A stretch of 9,043 bases of DNA, taken from contig MFKE01000024.1 in NCBI GenBank assembly GCA_001779455.1, forward strand, positions 12,873-21,915, written 5' to 3'. Each line of letters starts with the position of its first letter. Positions within the stretch are counted from its first letter, which is position 1. Positions 1-6,284 of the stretch are shown one piece after another. A program made the translations under genes and the position numbers. This stretch comes from Candidatus Gottesmanbacteria bacterium RIFOXYB1_FULL_47_11 (lineage in GTDB: Bacteria; Patescibacteriota; Microgenomatia; UBA10105; UBA927). The notes below the pieces were generated by a model. That model worked only from the letters and a program-made list of their open reading frames with translations, had not been told where the DNA came from and did no database searches.

Positions 1-108
1 GAGCTTTACCCCGGTCGAGTGGCTTACCTTCCAAGCCCCGTTCTTCATAATATCTGCCATGAGCTCCAGATACTGATATTCAGGATGGCTATGTGTTCTT
101 TTTTGCAT
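1..108 (-). CDS. thyA: Thymidylate synthase, N-terminal fragment (runs off window start)
   Basis: Only the first 36 codons lie in the window; the frame stays open to base 1. The product would be thymidylate synthase, which methylates dUMP to dTMP using 5,10-methylene-tetrahydrofolate and releases dihydrofolate. The call rests on the N-terminal signature HPEYQYLELM (residues 8-17), closely like the HPEYQYL start of many thymidylate synthases, followed by the expected amphipathic helix and NG turn. The start is the ATG at 108, with a good Shine-Dalgarno AAAGAGGTG just upstream. The gene begins inside the last 20 bases of the preceding 5-formyl-THF cyclo-ligase gene, so the two are co-transcribed and probably translationally coupled. 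Oddity: the phosphate-binding motif normally reading DRTGTGT appears as SHSTGVK, with no arginine. Only a fragment is visible, so a divergent or relaxed homologue cannot be excluded. Confidence 0.72.
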   Translation of the reverse strand, partial: MQKRTHSHPEYQYLELMADIMKNGAWKVSHSTGVKL

Positions 109-544
109 ATACACCTCTTTCTGTTATTACCATGTCCATCGGAACATCATACGACGAGCAGGGCACTTCTGCAACAACTTGCACGTCAAACGCAAGACCA
201 ATTTTCGGTGCTGCAACCCCTGATAGTAACCGGTCATAATATCCCCTGCCCCGCCCCAGCCTGTTGCCCTTCCGGTCAAACGCAAGACCCGGCACAATAT
301 ATAAATCTGCGCCTTGTTGACTGTCGGGATAGAGAACCGTCTTTTTCTCGTGTCGGGCTTGTCTTATAATCTCTCTTGTATCTACTTCCGTCGCAAGCGA
401 ACGATACACGGATATAATCTGCGCGCTCTGCCACTGAGGCAATTTGCAGATAATCCATGTAATAACCTGACTTGAGCGTGTAATCTCCCCAGGAGACAAT
501 AGCCGCTTTTTTTTAATCATTTGTCTGCGAAGTACATCTTTCAT
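89..544 (-). CDS. 5-formyltetrahydrofolate cyclo-ligase (compact form)
   Basis: This is 5,10-methenyl-THF synthetase, a cytoplasmic enzyme that uses ATP to turn 5-formyl-THF into 5,10-methenyl-THF and returns stored folate to the one-carbon pool. Evidence is a basic N-terminal helix (LRRQMIKKKRLLS, residues 5-17), the EVDT segment at 53-56, and the family signature VPGLAFDRKGNRLGRG (84-99) running into GYYDRLL. The C-terminal IGLAFD...VPCSSYDVPMDMVITE pattern (115-142) also fits. At 151 residues it is shorter than the usual 180-200. The missing part is between YPDSQQG and LYIVPG, where relatives carry about 30 more residues with an fGIxEP-type motif. All other motifs are in register, so this looks like a compact form rather than a broken gene. 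The ATG at 544 has no Shine-Dalgarno but sits 7 bases after a TACAAT -10-like element. It overlaps thyA by 20 bases. Confidence 0.92.
   Translation of the reverse strand: MKDVLRRQMIKKKRLLSPGEITRSSQVITWIICKLPQWQSAQIISVYRSLATEVDTREIIRQARHEKKTVLYPDSQQGADLYIVPGLAFDRKGNRLGRGRGYYDRLLSGVAAPKIGLAFDVQVVAEVPCSSYDVPMDMVITERGVYAKKNT
112..120 (-). promoter_or_regulatory. Shine-Dalgarno sequence of thyA
   Basis: On the minus strand AAAGAGGTG lies three bases before the ATG at 108, inside the coding sequence of the upstream cyclo-ligase gene. It is the strongest ribosome binding site in the window and fixes the thyA start. It contrasts with the lack of such a site before the operon-leading genes. Confidence 0.75.
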
Positions 545-551
545 ACCGGCG

Positions 552-562
552 ATTGTATTGTA
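552..562 (-). promoter_or_regulatory. Candidate -10 region for the folate operon
   Basis: Read on the minus strand, two overlapping TACAAT hexamers occur (562 to 557 and 557 to 552), each 5/6 to TATAAT. The nearer one ends 7 bases before the ATG at 544, so the predicted transcript would start at or next to the start codon. I see no good -35 at 16-18 bases. This is a pattern match only. Confidence 0.45.
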
Positions 563-566
563 TACT
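561..566 (+). promoter_or_regulatory. Candidate -10 element for the Ca2+ ATPase gene
   Basis: TATACT on the plus strand (5/6 to TATAAT) ends 8 bases before the ATG at 575 and 5 before the GTG at 572. It shares the GTATAC palindrome with the minus-strand element serving the opposite gene, so this may be a bidirectional promoter. The -35 position holds nothing convincing. A start about 7 bases downstream would give a leaderless mRNA. Confidence 0.45.
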
Positions 567-574
567 AATGAGTG

Positions 575-3052
575 ATGAAACCGACAGGATTATCAGATAC
601 AGAGGCAAAAAAACTATTTACGCAGTATGGCGCAAATGAAATCACGGGCCAACCGCGCCAGACCCCGCTCTCCATATTTGTCTCGCAATTCACCAGCACC
701 CTTATTATTCTTCTCATGATTGCATCCATTGCCTCGCTGTTTCTGGGAGATGTCCTGGACGGGATATTTATCCTCCTTATCGTCATACTCAACGGCATTC
801 TCGGATTTGTGCAGGAATACCGCGCGGAAAATGCAATCGCTGCCCTCAAAAAAATGACCGTCACGTTTGCCCGTGTGGTACGAAACGGCACAGAAGCTAA
901 AATAGACAGCAAACAGCTCGTTCCCGGAGATATCATCCGCGTTGAGGAAGGAGACAATATCCCCGCCGACTGCGAGCTTTTGAACACCGTCCATCTGGAG
1001 GTGAATGAATCCTCCCTTACCGGCGAGTCGATTCCCATCGAAAAAAATACTCATGAAAAGGACAAAAAATATATCTATATGGGAACGACCGCGACGCACG
1101 GACACGCAATTGCCAGGGTTGTGGCAACTGGCATGCAAACCAAATTCGGCGCTATTGCATCGTCCCTCAGTGACATCCGCGCCGAAGAAACACCGCTTGA
1201 GAAAAAAATCGGGATCTTAGGAAAACAACTGGGGATAATCGCCCTTGGCGCCAGCGGCATTGTACTTGCTATCGGCATCTGGGAGAAACAACCTGCGATC
1301 ACCATGATTCTGGCAAGTATAAGCCTCGCCGTCGCGGCAGTTCCGGAGGGGTTGCCCGCGGTCATCACGATTACTCTTGCGGTGGGCACGCAGCGTATGG
1401 CAAGAAAAAAAGCGATCCTGCGAAAACTCTCGGCAATCGAGGCGCTGGGAGGCATTACCGTCATTGCAACGGATAAAACCGGGACGCTTACGAAAAATCA
1501 AATGCGGGTGACCCGGGTATGGACCAAGGATGAGGAAAAACTGCTGACAAACGCCGTCCTTTGTAACAACGCAAGCCTCGTCATGAAAGAAAAGGGGCGT
1601 TTTGATGTGCTGGGCGATACGACAGAGGGCGCACTCCTTCTTTTGGCTATCGATAAAGGACAAACGCCCGAATCAATCCGCGGGCAGGGAACGCTTGTTG
1701 AAGAATACGGGTTTGATGCGGTCCGCAAACTCATGTCGGTCGTCGTCAAAAAACAAAAAACCCTGACTGTCTATACGAAAGGCGCGCCTGAAGTCGTGCT
1801 GTCCTGCTGCACCAAATATAACGGGAGCCCGCTTACCCAAGCGGCGCGCCGCGCAATCGAAAAAACATACACCGCGTATGCAAACGAGGGGCTCCGCGTT
1901 ATCGCCCTTGCAGAGCGAACCGTTCAATCCGTCCCCGCCAAACGCGATGCTGCGGAACGGGATCTAAACTTTATCGGACTGGTGGGCATTTCCGATCCGC
2001 CACGGGAAGAAGTAAAAGAAGCCATTGCACTGGCGCTTGCCGCAGGCATCCGTACGATTATGATTACCGGCGATAACGAGCTCACCGCCAGGGCAATTGC
2101 ATCCCACATCGGACTTATGCAAACGGGTGATGAAGTCATCAACGGAAAGCAGTTTGCGGCCCTCAGCGATGAAGAGGCAATGGCCAGACTGCCCACTATC
2201 CGAATCCTTGCCCGTACCGCTCCTGATGAGAAACTCCGTGTCGTGCGGCTTCTGCAGCGCATGGGCCACGTGGTTGCCGTCACCGGAGATGGAGTCAATG
2301 ATGCCCTTGCGCTCAAACAGTCTGATGTAGGAGTCGCCATGGGAATAACCGGAACTGATGTTGCTAAGGAAGCCGCGGAAATGGTCATTACTGATGATAA
2401 TTATGCAACCATTGTCACGGCTGTCGAGGAAGGCAGGACAATTTTTGACAATATAAAATCTGCCATACAATATCTCGTCGGGTGTAATTTAGGAGAAGTA
2501 ATCGCCGTTCTTGTGGGAATGCTCATGGGGTGGCCGCTTATACTCTCCCCGCTGCAGCTTCTGTATGTAAACCTTGTCACGGACGGGCTTCCGGCTATTG
2601 CCCTGGCTATCACTCCGAAACGGGAATCTATTATGAACAGAAAACCACGGACCGGAAGCGGAATATTCTCGCGGCGTGACTTTTACTGGTTTGCGGAAAC
2701 ATCCCTTCTTACGGCCGCGTCTACGCTCGGAGCATTTTGGCTGGGGTACCAAACCGGCAGCATTGTCCTTGCTCAAACGCTGGCATTCACGACCCTCATC
2801 CTTGTCCAGCACGTTATTCTACTGGATGTCTGGGTGCGCGAGCGGTCAGTTTTCAATTTTCGTCTGTACAAAAACAACTTTTTCCTTTTCACTTTTTTCA
2901 CGCCGATTTTTATGCAATGCGCGCTGCTTTTTACTCCCGCCATTGCTTCGGTATTTAAAGTAACGCAAATTACGTGGAGTCATGCAGGAACAATTTTTCT
3001 GCTTTCTTCTACTCTTCTCGTCAGCTCAGAACTGCGCAAACATCTGAAATAA
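575..3052 (+). CDS. P2-type Ca2+-transporting ATPase
   Basis: This is an integral membrane pump exporting Ca2+ (possibly Mn2+) using an aspartyl-phosphate intermediate. Numbered from ATG 575 (825 aa): actuator TGES at 149-152, M4 PEGLP at 257-261, phosphorylation motif DKTGTLT with D300, nucleotide-binding KGAPE at 402-406, MITGDN around 499, and hinge TGDGVND at 570-576. About ten hydrophobic segments fit the P2 topology (four before the P domain, six after). Cation residues resembling SERCA are present: E258 in M4, N638 and E641 in M5 (CNLGE), and N666, T669 and D670 in M6 (VNLVTDGLP). In M8 the SERCA Glu908 position reads Gln (Q745), as in SPCA/PMCA-like pumps, so stoichiometry may differ. 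A GTG at 572 is an alternative start; ATG 575 is preferred. The 3' end overlaps the convergent dus gene by 32 bases. The family call is secure; the ion is inferred. Confidence 0.96.
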   Translation: MKPTGLSDTEAKKLFTQYGANEITGQPRQTPLSIFVSQFTSTLIILLMIASIASLFLGDVLDGIFILLIVILNGILGFVQEYRAENAIAALKKMTVTFARVVRNGTEAKIDSKQLVPGDIIRVEEGDNIPADCELLNTVHLEVNESSLTGESIPIEKNTHEKDKKYIYMGTTATHGHAIARVVATGMQTKFGAIASSLSDIRAEETPLEKKIGILGKQLGIIALGASGIVLAIGIWEKQPAITMILASISLAVAAVPEGLPAVITITLAVGTQRMARKKAILRKLSAIEALGGITVIATDKTGTLTKNQMRVTRVWTKDEEKLLTNAVLCNNASLVMKEKGRFDVLGDTTEGALLLLAIDKGQTPESIRGQGTLVEEYGFDAVRKLMSVVVKKQKTLTVYTKGAPEVVLSCCTKYNGSPLTQAARRAIEKTYTAYANEGLRVIALAERTVQSVPAKRDAAERDLNFIGLVGISDPPREEVKEAIALALAAGIRTIMITGDNELTARAIASHIGLMQTGDEVINGKQFAALSDEEAMARLPTIRILARTAPDEKLRVVRLLQRMGHVVAVTGDGVNDALALKQSDVGVAMGITGTDVAKEAAEMVITDDNYATIVTAVEEGRTIFDNIKSAIQYLVGCNLGEVIAVLVGMLMGWPLILSPLQLLYVNLVTDGLPAIALAITPKRESIMNRKPRTGSGIFSRRDFYWFAETSLLTAASTLGAFWLGYQTGSIVLAQTLAFTTLILVQHVILLDVWVRERSVFNFRLYKNNFFLFTFFTPIFMQCALLFTPAIASVFKVTQITWSHAGTIFLLSSTLLVSSELRKHLK

Positions 3053-3977
3053 TGGAGATGGCCTCTTTGGCCCCGGCAGCTTCCATGAGCCGCACGCGCG
3101 CCTGACCGGCATTGGGAAATCCCTGCACGTAGACTTTGAAAAATTTCTTGAGGATTGCAAAATTCTTCCCTGTTTTTTCAAACAATTGTATATGCTTTTT
3201 CAACATTCGGAGTAATACGTGCGGATCGTCCATATGAGAAACGCCGTGCCTGTCAAACGCCCATACATTTTGGAAAATCCCCCGCCCGATCATAACGCCG
3301 TCCGCCCCATATACCTGACATTTGCCGACTGCATCGGTGTAATCCGCAACATCTCCGTTTCCGATAATAACGGTATTGGCCTTCATGCGGTCGCGCATCT
3401 GCACGGCCCCCGCAATTTCATCCCAATGAGCCGGCACTTTGGAAAGTTCGCTTGCCGTGCGGCCATGAACAATAACTGCGTCCAAATGGTGTTCGAGTAA
3501 AAACCGTATCCAGTCCGGATCAATCTTTTTGTACCCGATCCGCGTCTTAATGCTGAGCGGAATGGCATTTGCAAGCCCCTTGCGGGCGGCCGCTATGATG
3601 TCCGTTACCCGTGACCGGTCTCGTATTAAACAGGCCCCTGCCCCGCGGCTTGTCACATTTTTTTGCGGGCATCCCATATTGATATCCATGCCGTCAAACC
3701 CTAAATCAACAATAAGCTCCGCTGCACGCCGGAATAATTCCGGATCCGTCCCCCAAACCTGTGCAATAATCGGATGTTCTTTTTGCGTATAGTCAAACCG
3801 GTGAATAACCGCACCGCGCCCACGGGAAAATAACCCGTCAACACTGGTAAATTCCGTAAAAAATACATCCGGTCGGGCCACATCTGCTACAACTTGCCGG
3901 AATACCGTATCGGTAACATCTTCCATAGGAGCAAGGGCCGTGATGGGCTTAGGGAGGCTCTGCCAGGAAAATTTCAT
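3021..3977 (-). CDS. dus: tRNA-dihydrouridine synthase
   Basis: This flavin enzyme reduces uridine to dihydrouridine in the D-loop region of tRNAs. The 318-residue product has the normal family length and an FMN-binding TIM barrel: APMEDVTD near the N-terminus (16-23), the active-site loop NMGCPQKNV with catalytic C103, K144 in SIKTRIG, HGRT at 171-174, GNGD at 206-209, and the phosphate-binding loop MIGRG at 229-233. A small helical C-terminal domain follows (about 245-318). The subtype (DusA, B or C-like) cannot be set by eye; the general form looks DusB-like. The ATG at 3977 has no Shine-Dalgarno but lies 6 bases after an extended -10 element (TGATACAAT), suggesting a leaderless mRNA. The last 32 bases overlap the end of the Ca2+ ATPase gene on the other strand, so any terminator would lie within coding sequence. 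Confidence 0.95.
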   Translation of the reverse strand: MKFSWQSLPKPITALAPMEDVTDTVFRQVVADVARPDVFFTEFTSVDGLFSRGRGAVIHRFDYTQKEHPIIAQVWGTDPELFRRAAELIVDLGFDGMDINMGCPQKNVTSRGAGACLIRDRSRVTDIIAAARKGLANAIPLSIKTRIGYKKIDPDWIRFLLEHHLDAVIVHGRTASELSKVPAHWDEIAGAVQMRDRMKANTVIIGNGDVADYTDAVGKCQVYGADGVMIGRGIFQNVWAFDRHGVSHMDDPHVLLRMLKKHIQLFEKTGKNFAILKKFFKVYVQGFPNAGQARVRLMEAAGAKEAISIISDVCAVLS

Positions 3978-3983
3978 ACAACA

Positions 3984-3992
3984 ATTGTATCA
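3984..3992 (-). promoter_or_regulatory. Extended -10 promoter of dus
   Basis: The minus strand reads TGATACAAT from 3992 to 3984: a TGn extension plus TACAAT (5/6). The hexamer ends 6 bases before the dus ATG, so transcription should start at or beside the start codon. The same ATACAAT heptamer precedes the folate operon at a similar distance. Confidence 0.5.
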
Positions 3993-4001
3993 TGATATAA
4001 A
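3993..4001 (+). promoter_or_regulatory. Extended -10 promoter candidate for the 4043 gene
   Basis: TGATATAAA on the plus strand (TGn plus TATAAA, 5/6) lies directly back to back with the dus extended -10. The two share the palindrome ATCATGAT (3989-3996). Use of this site would give a leader of about 35 bases carrying the GC-rich palindrome at 4010-4022 and an AGGAAG Shine-Dalgarno-like sequence. Confidence 0.4.
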
Positions 4002-4003
4002 AC

Positions 4004-4032
4004 TTGACAGCCCGCGGCGGGCGTGGAACAAT
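4004..4032 (+). promoter_or_regulatory. Alternative -35/-10 promoter for the 4043 gene
   Basis: A perfect -35 TTGACA (4004-4009) is followed after exactly 17 bases by AACAAT (4027-4032, 4/6 to TATAAT). The predicted start would be only a few bases before ATG 4043, which fits the near-leaderless pattern seen elsewhere in the window and would exclude the upstream ATG at 4031. The weak -10 keeps this uncertain against the extended -10 at 3993. Confidence 0.35.
4010..4022. repeat. GC-rich palindrome, possible operator
   Basis: GCCCGC-G-GCGGGC has 6-base inverted arms around one central base. It falls exactly in the spacer between the TTGACA and AACAAT elements. The loop is too short for a full RNA hairpin (at most four pairs around five bases), so a protein binding site is the more natural reading, if it has a role at all. 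Confidence 0.3.
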
Positions 4033-4042
4033 GCAGGAAGAT

Positions 4043-4426
4043 ATGAAAAATCCGAATATTTTTCTCCTCGTCAGCGTCGCCCTTATACTCCTGGCAATGG
4101 GCGTACTCACAATTCTTAATAAGACAAAGTCCAGTTCAACCGATGTCCGTGCCCGCGCAAGCAGCGCGCAAACACTTAAGGTTATCGGCACGGTCATAGG
4201 TATCAATGAGGCAAACGGAACTGTGGATGTTGCTAATGTCGTATTTGCAGAGAAAAGCCGCTCCGGTGAGGCGCAAAACTTGGGAGCGTGGCGTGTAACA
4301 GCTCCCTTCGAATTCAATTTCGCTTTATACCCGGAAGGAACAAGTGTGACGATGGGAGTAGATCCAAAAACGTTCCAGGTAACCAGTCATACGATGACGG
4401 CCCTCACTATTGACCAGTCAAAATAA
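4043..4426 (+). CDS. Small membrane-anchored protein, function unknown
   Basis: I do not recognise a named family. The 127-residue product has a short polar start, one strongly hydrophobic segment at about residues 6-26, and then a polar linker KTKSSSTDVRARASSAQ (27-43). The remaining 80 residues are probably beta-rich: VIGTVIGINEANGTVDV at 48-64 and a TALTI strand near the end. This fits an N-terminal signal anchor with a small extracytoplasmic beta domain; an OB- or SH3-like barrel is a guess from the GTV...G.V.V repeat pattern. There is no lipobox cysteine. The start chosen is ATG 4043, after AGGA with 4 bases spacing; ATG 4031 in the same frame is possible, and translation could in principle begin at TTG 4004. 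The stop at 4426 directly abuts the stop of convergent cysS (4427), leaving no intergenic base. Confidence 0.75.
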   Translation: MKNPNIFLLVSVALILLAMGVLTILNKTKSSSTDVRARASSAQTLKVIGTVIGINEANGTVDVANVVFAEKSRSGEAQNLGAWRVTAPFEFNFALYPEGTSVTMGVDPKTFQVTSHTMTALTIDQSK

Positions 4427-5842
4427 TCAGGCCCTCGTTATGCGTCCGCCCTGCGGTGTATCTTCGATAACAAATCCTTTTGATTCTATGTCTTTCCGGA
4501 TTGTATCGGCCGAAACAAATTGTTGTTCTTTTCGCAGTTGGTCACGTTTCTTTGCAAGCGCTTGTATATCCGCAGGAATTTCCGTCGCGGATACAGCAGT
4601 AATTTCGTTTAATTTCAATCCCAATACTTCGTCAAAATACATAAGAAGATCATATTTGTCCGGAGCAGGAATATTGCTTTTGACAACTTCCCACACAACT
4701 GCCAATGCCTGGGGCGTATTGAGATTGTCCGCGATGACCGCGTCGAATTTGTCACGGAACGCATTAATTTTCTCCATTTTTTCACCGGATAAGGCGTTTC
4801 TCCCGTCGGCACGAAAAATCCTCATATGATTCCGAAGTTCCGTGAGTGAATTTTTTGCAGCCGTCATTCCCTCCCACGTAAAATTTAAAAACGTCTGATA
4901 CTGAGCCGTCAGATAAAAGTACCGGAGAACAAGAGGATCAAACCCTTTGTCCTCAATATCAAAAATCCGGTAAAAATTTCCTTTACTTTTCGCCATCTTT
5001 TGCCCGTCTACCAGTAAAAATTGTCCGTGCACCCAACATTGTACAAACGGTGATTTGCCTGACGACGCTTCGCTCTGGGCGATTTCATTCGTATGATGAA
5101 CAGGGATTAAATCCATGCCTCCCGTGTGTATGTCTATCTGTTCTCCCAGATGCTTCCTGCTCATCGCGGAACACTCAAGATGCCACCCGGGAAATCCTTT
5201 CCCCCACGGACTTTCCCATTCCATATCCCGTTTTTTACCGCTGACCTTCGAATCAAGACTTAATTTCCACAACGCAAAATCGGTGGGATTCCGCTTTTGG
5301 GGATTGGGTTCAACCCGGGCTCCTTCTTTTAATTCATCCAGCTTCTGCCCGGTGAGTACCCCGTATGTCGGAAACTTGGCAGTGTCATAATAGATACCGT
5401 CATCTATTTTGTAGGCATACCCCTTATCCAGCAACGTCTTAACCATCGCAAGCTGTTCGTCTATATGTTCCGTCGGCTTGGGCCGAACATCGGGCTCCAC
5501 AAGATTTAATTTTTTACTGTCGGATAAAAATGCTTCCGTATAAAATTTTGAAACATCCCATGCAGTTTTTCCCTCACGTTTTGCTCCCTTCTCCATCTTA
5601 TCTTCACCGGTATCCGAATCCGAAACAAGGTGCCCAACGTCCGTAATATTCATAACAAATTTGACGGTATACCCTGCGTGTCTGAGTGTACGGACGAGGA
5701 TATCCGTCATCATGTACGTCCTGAAATTTCCTATGGTTGCGTAGTCATACACTGTCGGTCCACAACAATACAATGTTACAAGTTTCGCATTCAGCGGGGA
5801 AAACGTTTCAATTTTCTTGGTACGTGTATTGTAGAGTTTCAT
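4427..5842 (-). CDS. cysS: Cysteinyl-tRNA synthetase
   Basis: This class I synthetase attaches cysteine to tRNA-Cys in the cytoplasm. Its 471 residues match the family's usual length. The N-terminal CCGPTVYDYATIGNF (26-40) contains the HIGH-equivalent TIGN at 36-39. The zinc and cysteine-recognition ligands are C27, C224 (in GWHLECSAMS), H249 and E253 (in HHTNEIAQSE), aligned to E. coli C28, C209, H234 and E238. The KMSKS loop reads KMAKS at 282-286. A helical tRNA-binding region and the C-terminal KKRDQLRKEQQF segment follow. Oddity: the first His of HIGH is Thr here, and KMSKS has Ala at position 3; both are tolerated in class I enzymes. It is the last gene of a three-gene operon, starting 2 bases after the preceding stop with an AGGA Shine-Dalgarno 6 bases upstream of its ATG. 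Confidence 0.97.
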   Translation of the reverse strand: MKLYNTRTKKIETFSPLNAKLVTLYCCGPTVYDYATIGNFRTYMMTDILVRTLRHAGYTVKFVMNITDVGHLVSDSDTGEDKMEKGAKREGKTAWDVSKFYTEAFLSDSKKLNLVEPDVRPKPTEHIDEQLAMVKTLLDKGYAYKIDDGIYYDTAKFPTYGVLTGQKLDELKEGARVEPNPQKRNPTDFALWKLSLDSKVSGKKRDMEWESPWGKGFPGWHLECSAMSRKHLGEQIDIHTGGMDLIPVHHTNEIAQSEASSGKSPFVQCWVHGQFLLVDGQKMAKSKGNFYRIFDIEDKGFDPLVLRYFYLTAQYQTFLNFTWEGMTAAKNSLTELRNHMRIFRADGRNALSGEKMEKINAFRDKFDAVIADNLNTPQALAVVWEVVKSNIPAPDKYDLLMYFDEVLGLKLNEITAVSATEIPADIQALAKKRDQLRKEQQFVSADTIRKDIESKGFVIEDTPQGGRITRA

Positions 5843-5844
5843 AC

Positions 5845-6279
5845 TTAATCCTGCCGCACGTTTTTGCTCATTTCCGAACTCGCTTTTTGTTTTATACCAT
5901 ATAGATTACCACGTTTTGCCTTGGAACTTCCCGTAACTATCGGCGCCATACGCTTCGCAACCGCAGCCTGACGAGCTTCCTTTTCATTCTTTTCCTGTTT
6001 TTCCCGTTCCAGTCGTTCTTGAACCGTAGGCTCCTGCTGTTTATTTTTACCTGCAAGCTCCGCAAGCCACTCACGCGGCGGCAACTTTTTTTCCGGAGGC
6101 TTCGGCGTCTCCCGATTAGGTGAAGTCACGGAATTCCCCTGCTGACTTTTTTGAGAACTCGTTCCCAAACTTTCCAGCGCCTTCCCGATGACTTCACCCG
6201 GAACTTTCCCCGTCTCGCGGGCGATATCTTTCCCGATATCTTCAAACGACCCGATGATTTGTTTTATGGTTCCTGCCAT
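5845..6279 (-). CDS. Small charged protein, function unknown
   Basis: The 144-residue product has no enzyme motif that I recognise. Three parts are visible. An N-terminal amphipathic stretch, MAGTIKQIIGSFEDIGKDIA, continues to about residue 40. A low-complexity Ser/Gln/Pro linker follows (about 41-68). A very charged Glu/Lys/Gln helix, likely a coiled coil, covers about 83-112 (ERLEREKQEKNEKEARQA), followed by a basic tail with KAKRGNLYGIKQKAS. There is no signal peptide, membrane segment or Cys/His metal site. It sits in the same operon as the Fe-S factor (5 bases upstream) and cysS (2 bases downstream). It looks like the small lineage-specific proteins conserved in Patescibacteria; a DUF-type family may exist, but I cannot verify a name. 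The ATG at 6279 has no clear Shine-Dalgarno, so reinitiation after the upstream stop is likely. Confidence 0.8.
   Translation of the reverse strand: MAGTIKQIIGSFEDIGKDIARETGKVPGEVIGKALESLGTSSQKSQQGNSVTSPNRETPKPPEKKLPPREWLAELAGKNKQQEPTVQERLEREKQEKNEKEARQAAVAKRMAPIVTGSSKAKRGNLYGIKQKASSEMSKNVRQD
5849..5852 (-). promoter_or_regulatory. Shine-Dalgarno of cysS
   Basis: AGGA on the minus strand lies 6 bases before the cysS ATG, within the last codons and just ahead of the stop of the upstream gene. It fixes the cysS start and suggests that the ribosome finishing the upstream gene can reload directly. Confidence 0.6.
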
Positions 6280-6284
6280 ACAAA

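Noticed and set aside
614..1138. Minus-strand frame of 174 codons opposite the Ca2+ ATPase
   Set aside because: It is the antisense of well-conserved ATPase motifs and has no recognisable domain.
3060..3072. GGCC-TCTTT-GGCC hairpin near the ATPase/dus junction as a terminator
   Set aside because: Only four pairs and no following T-run; too weak to call.
4004..4042. TTG 4004 as start of the small membrane protein
   Set aside because: It would place promoter and palindrome inside the gene and put polar, glycine/arginine-rich residues ahead of the signal anchor; ATG 4043 gives a typical N-terminus.
4415..4455. Repeated GGCCCTC and a short TTGA/TCAA inverted repeat at the 4043 gene/cysS junction
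   Set aside because: The stem is at most four pairs and the GGCCCTC copies are direct, not inverted; likely chance.
4410..4829. Plus-strand frame of 139 codons opposite cysS
   Set aside because: Reverse reading of a clear CysRS coding region, with no motif of its own.
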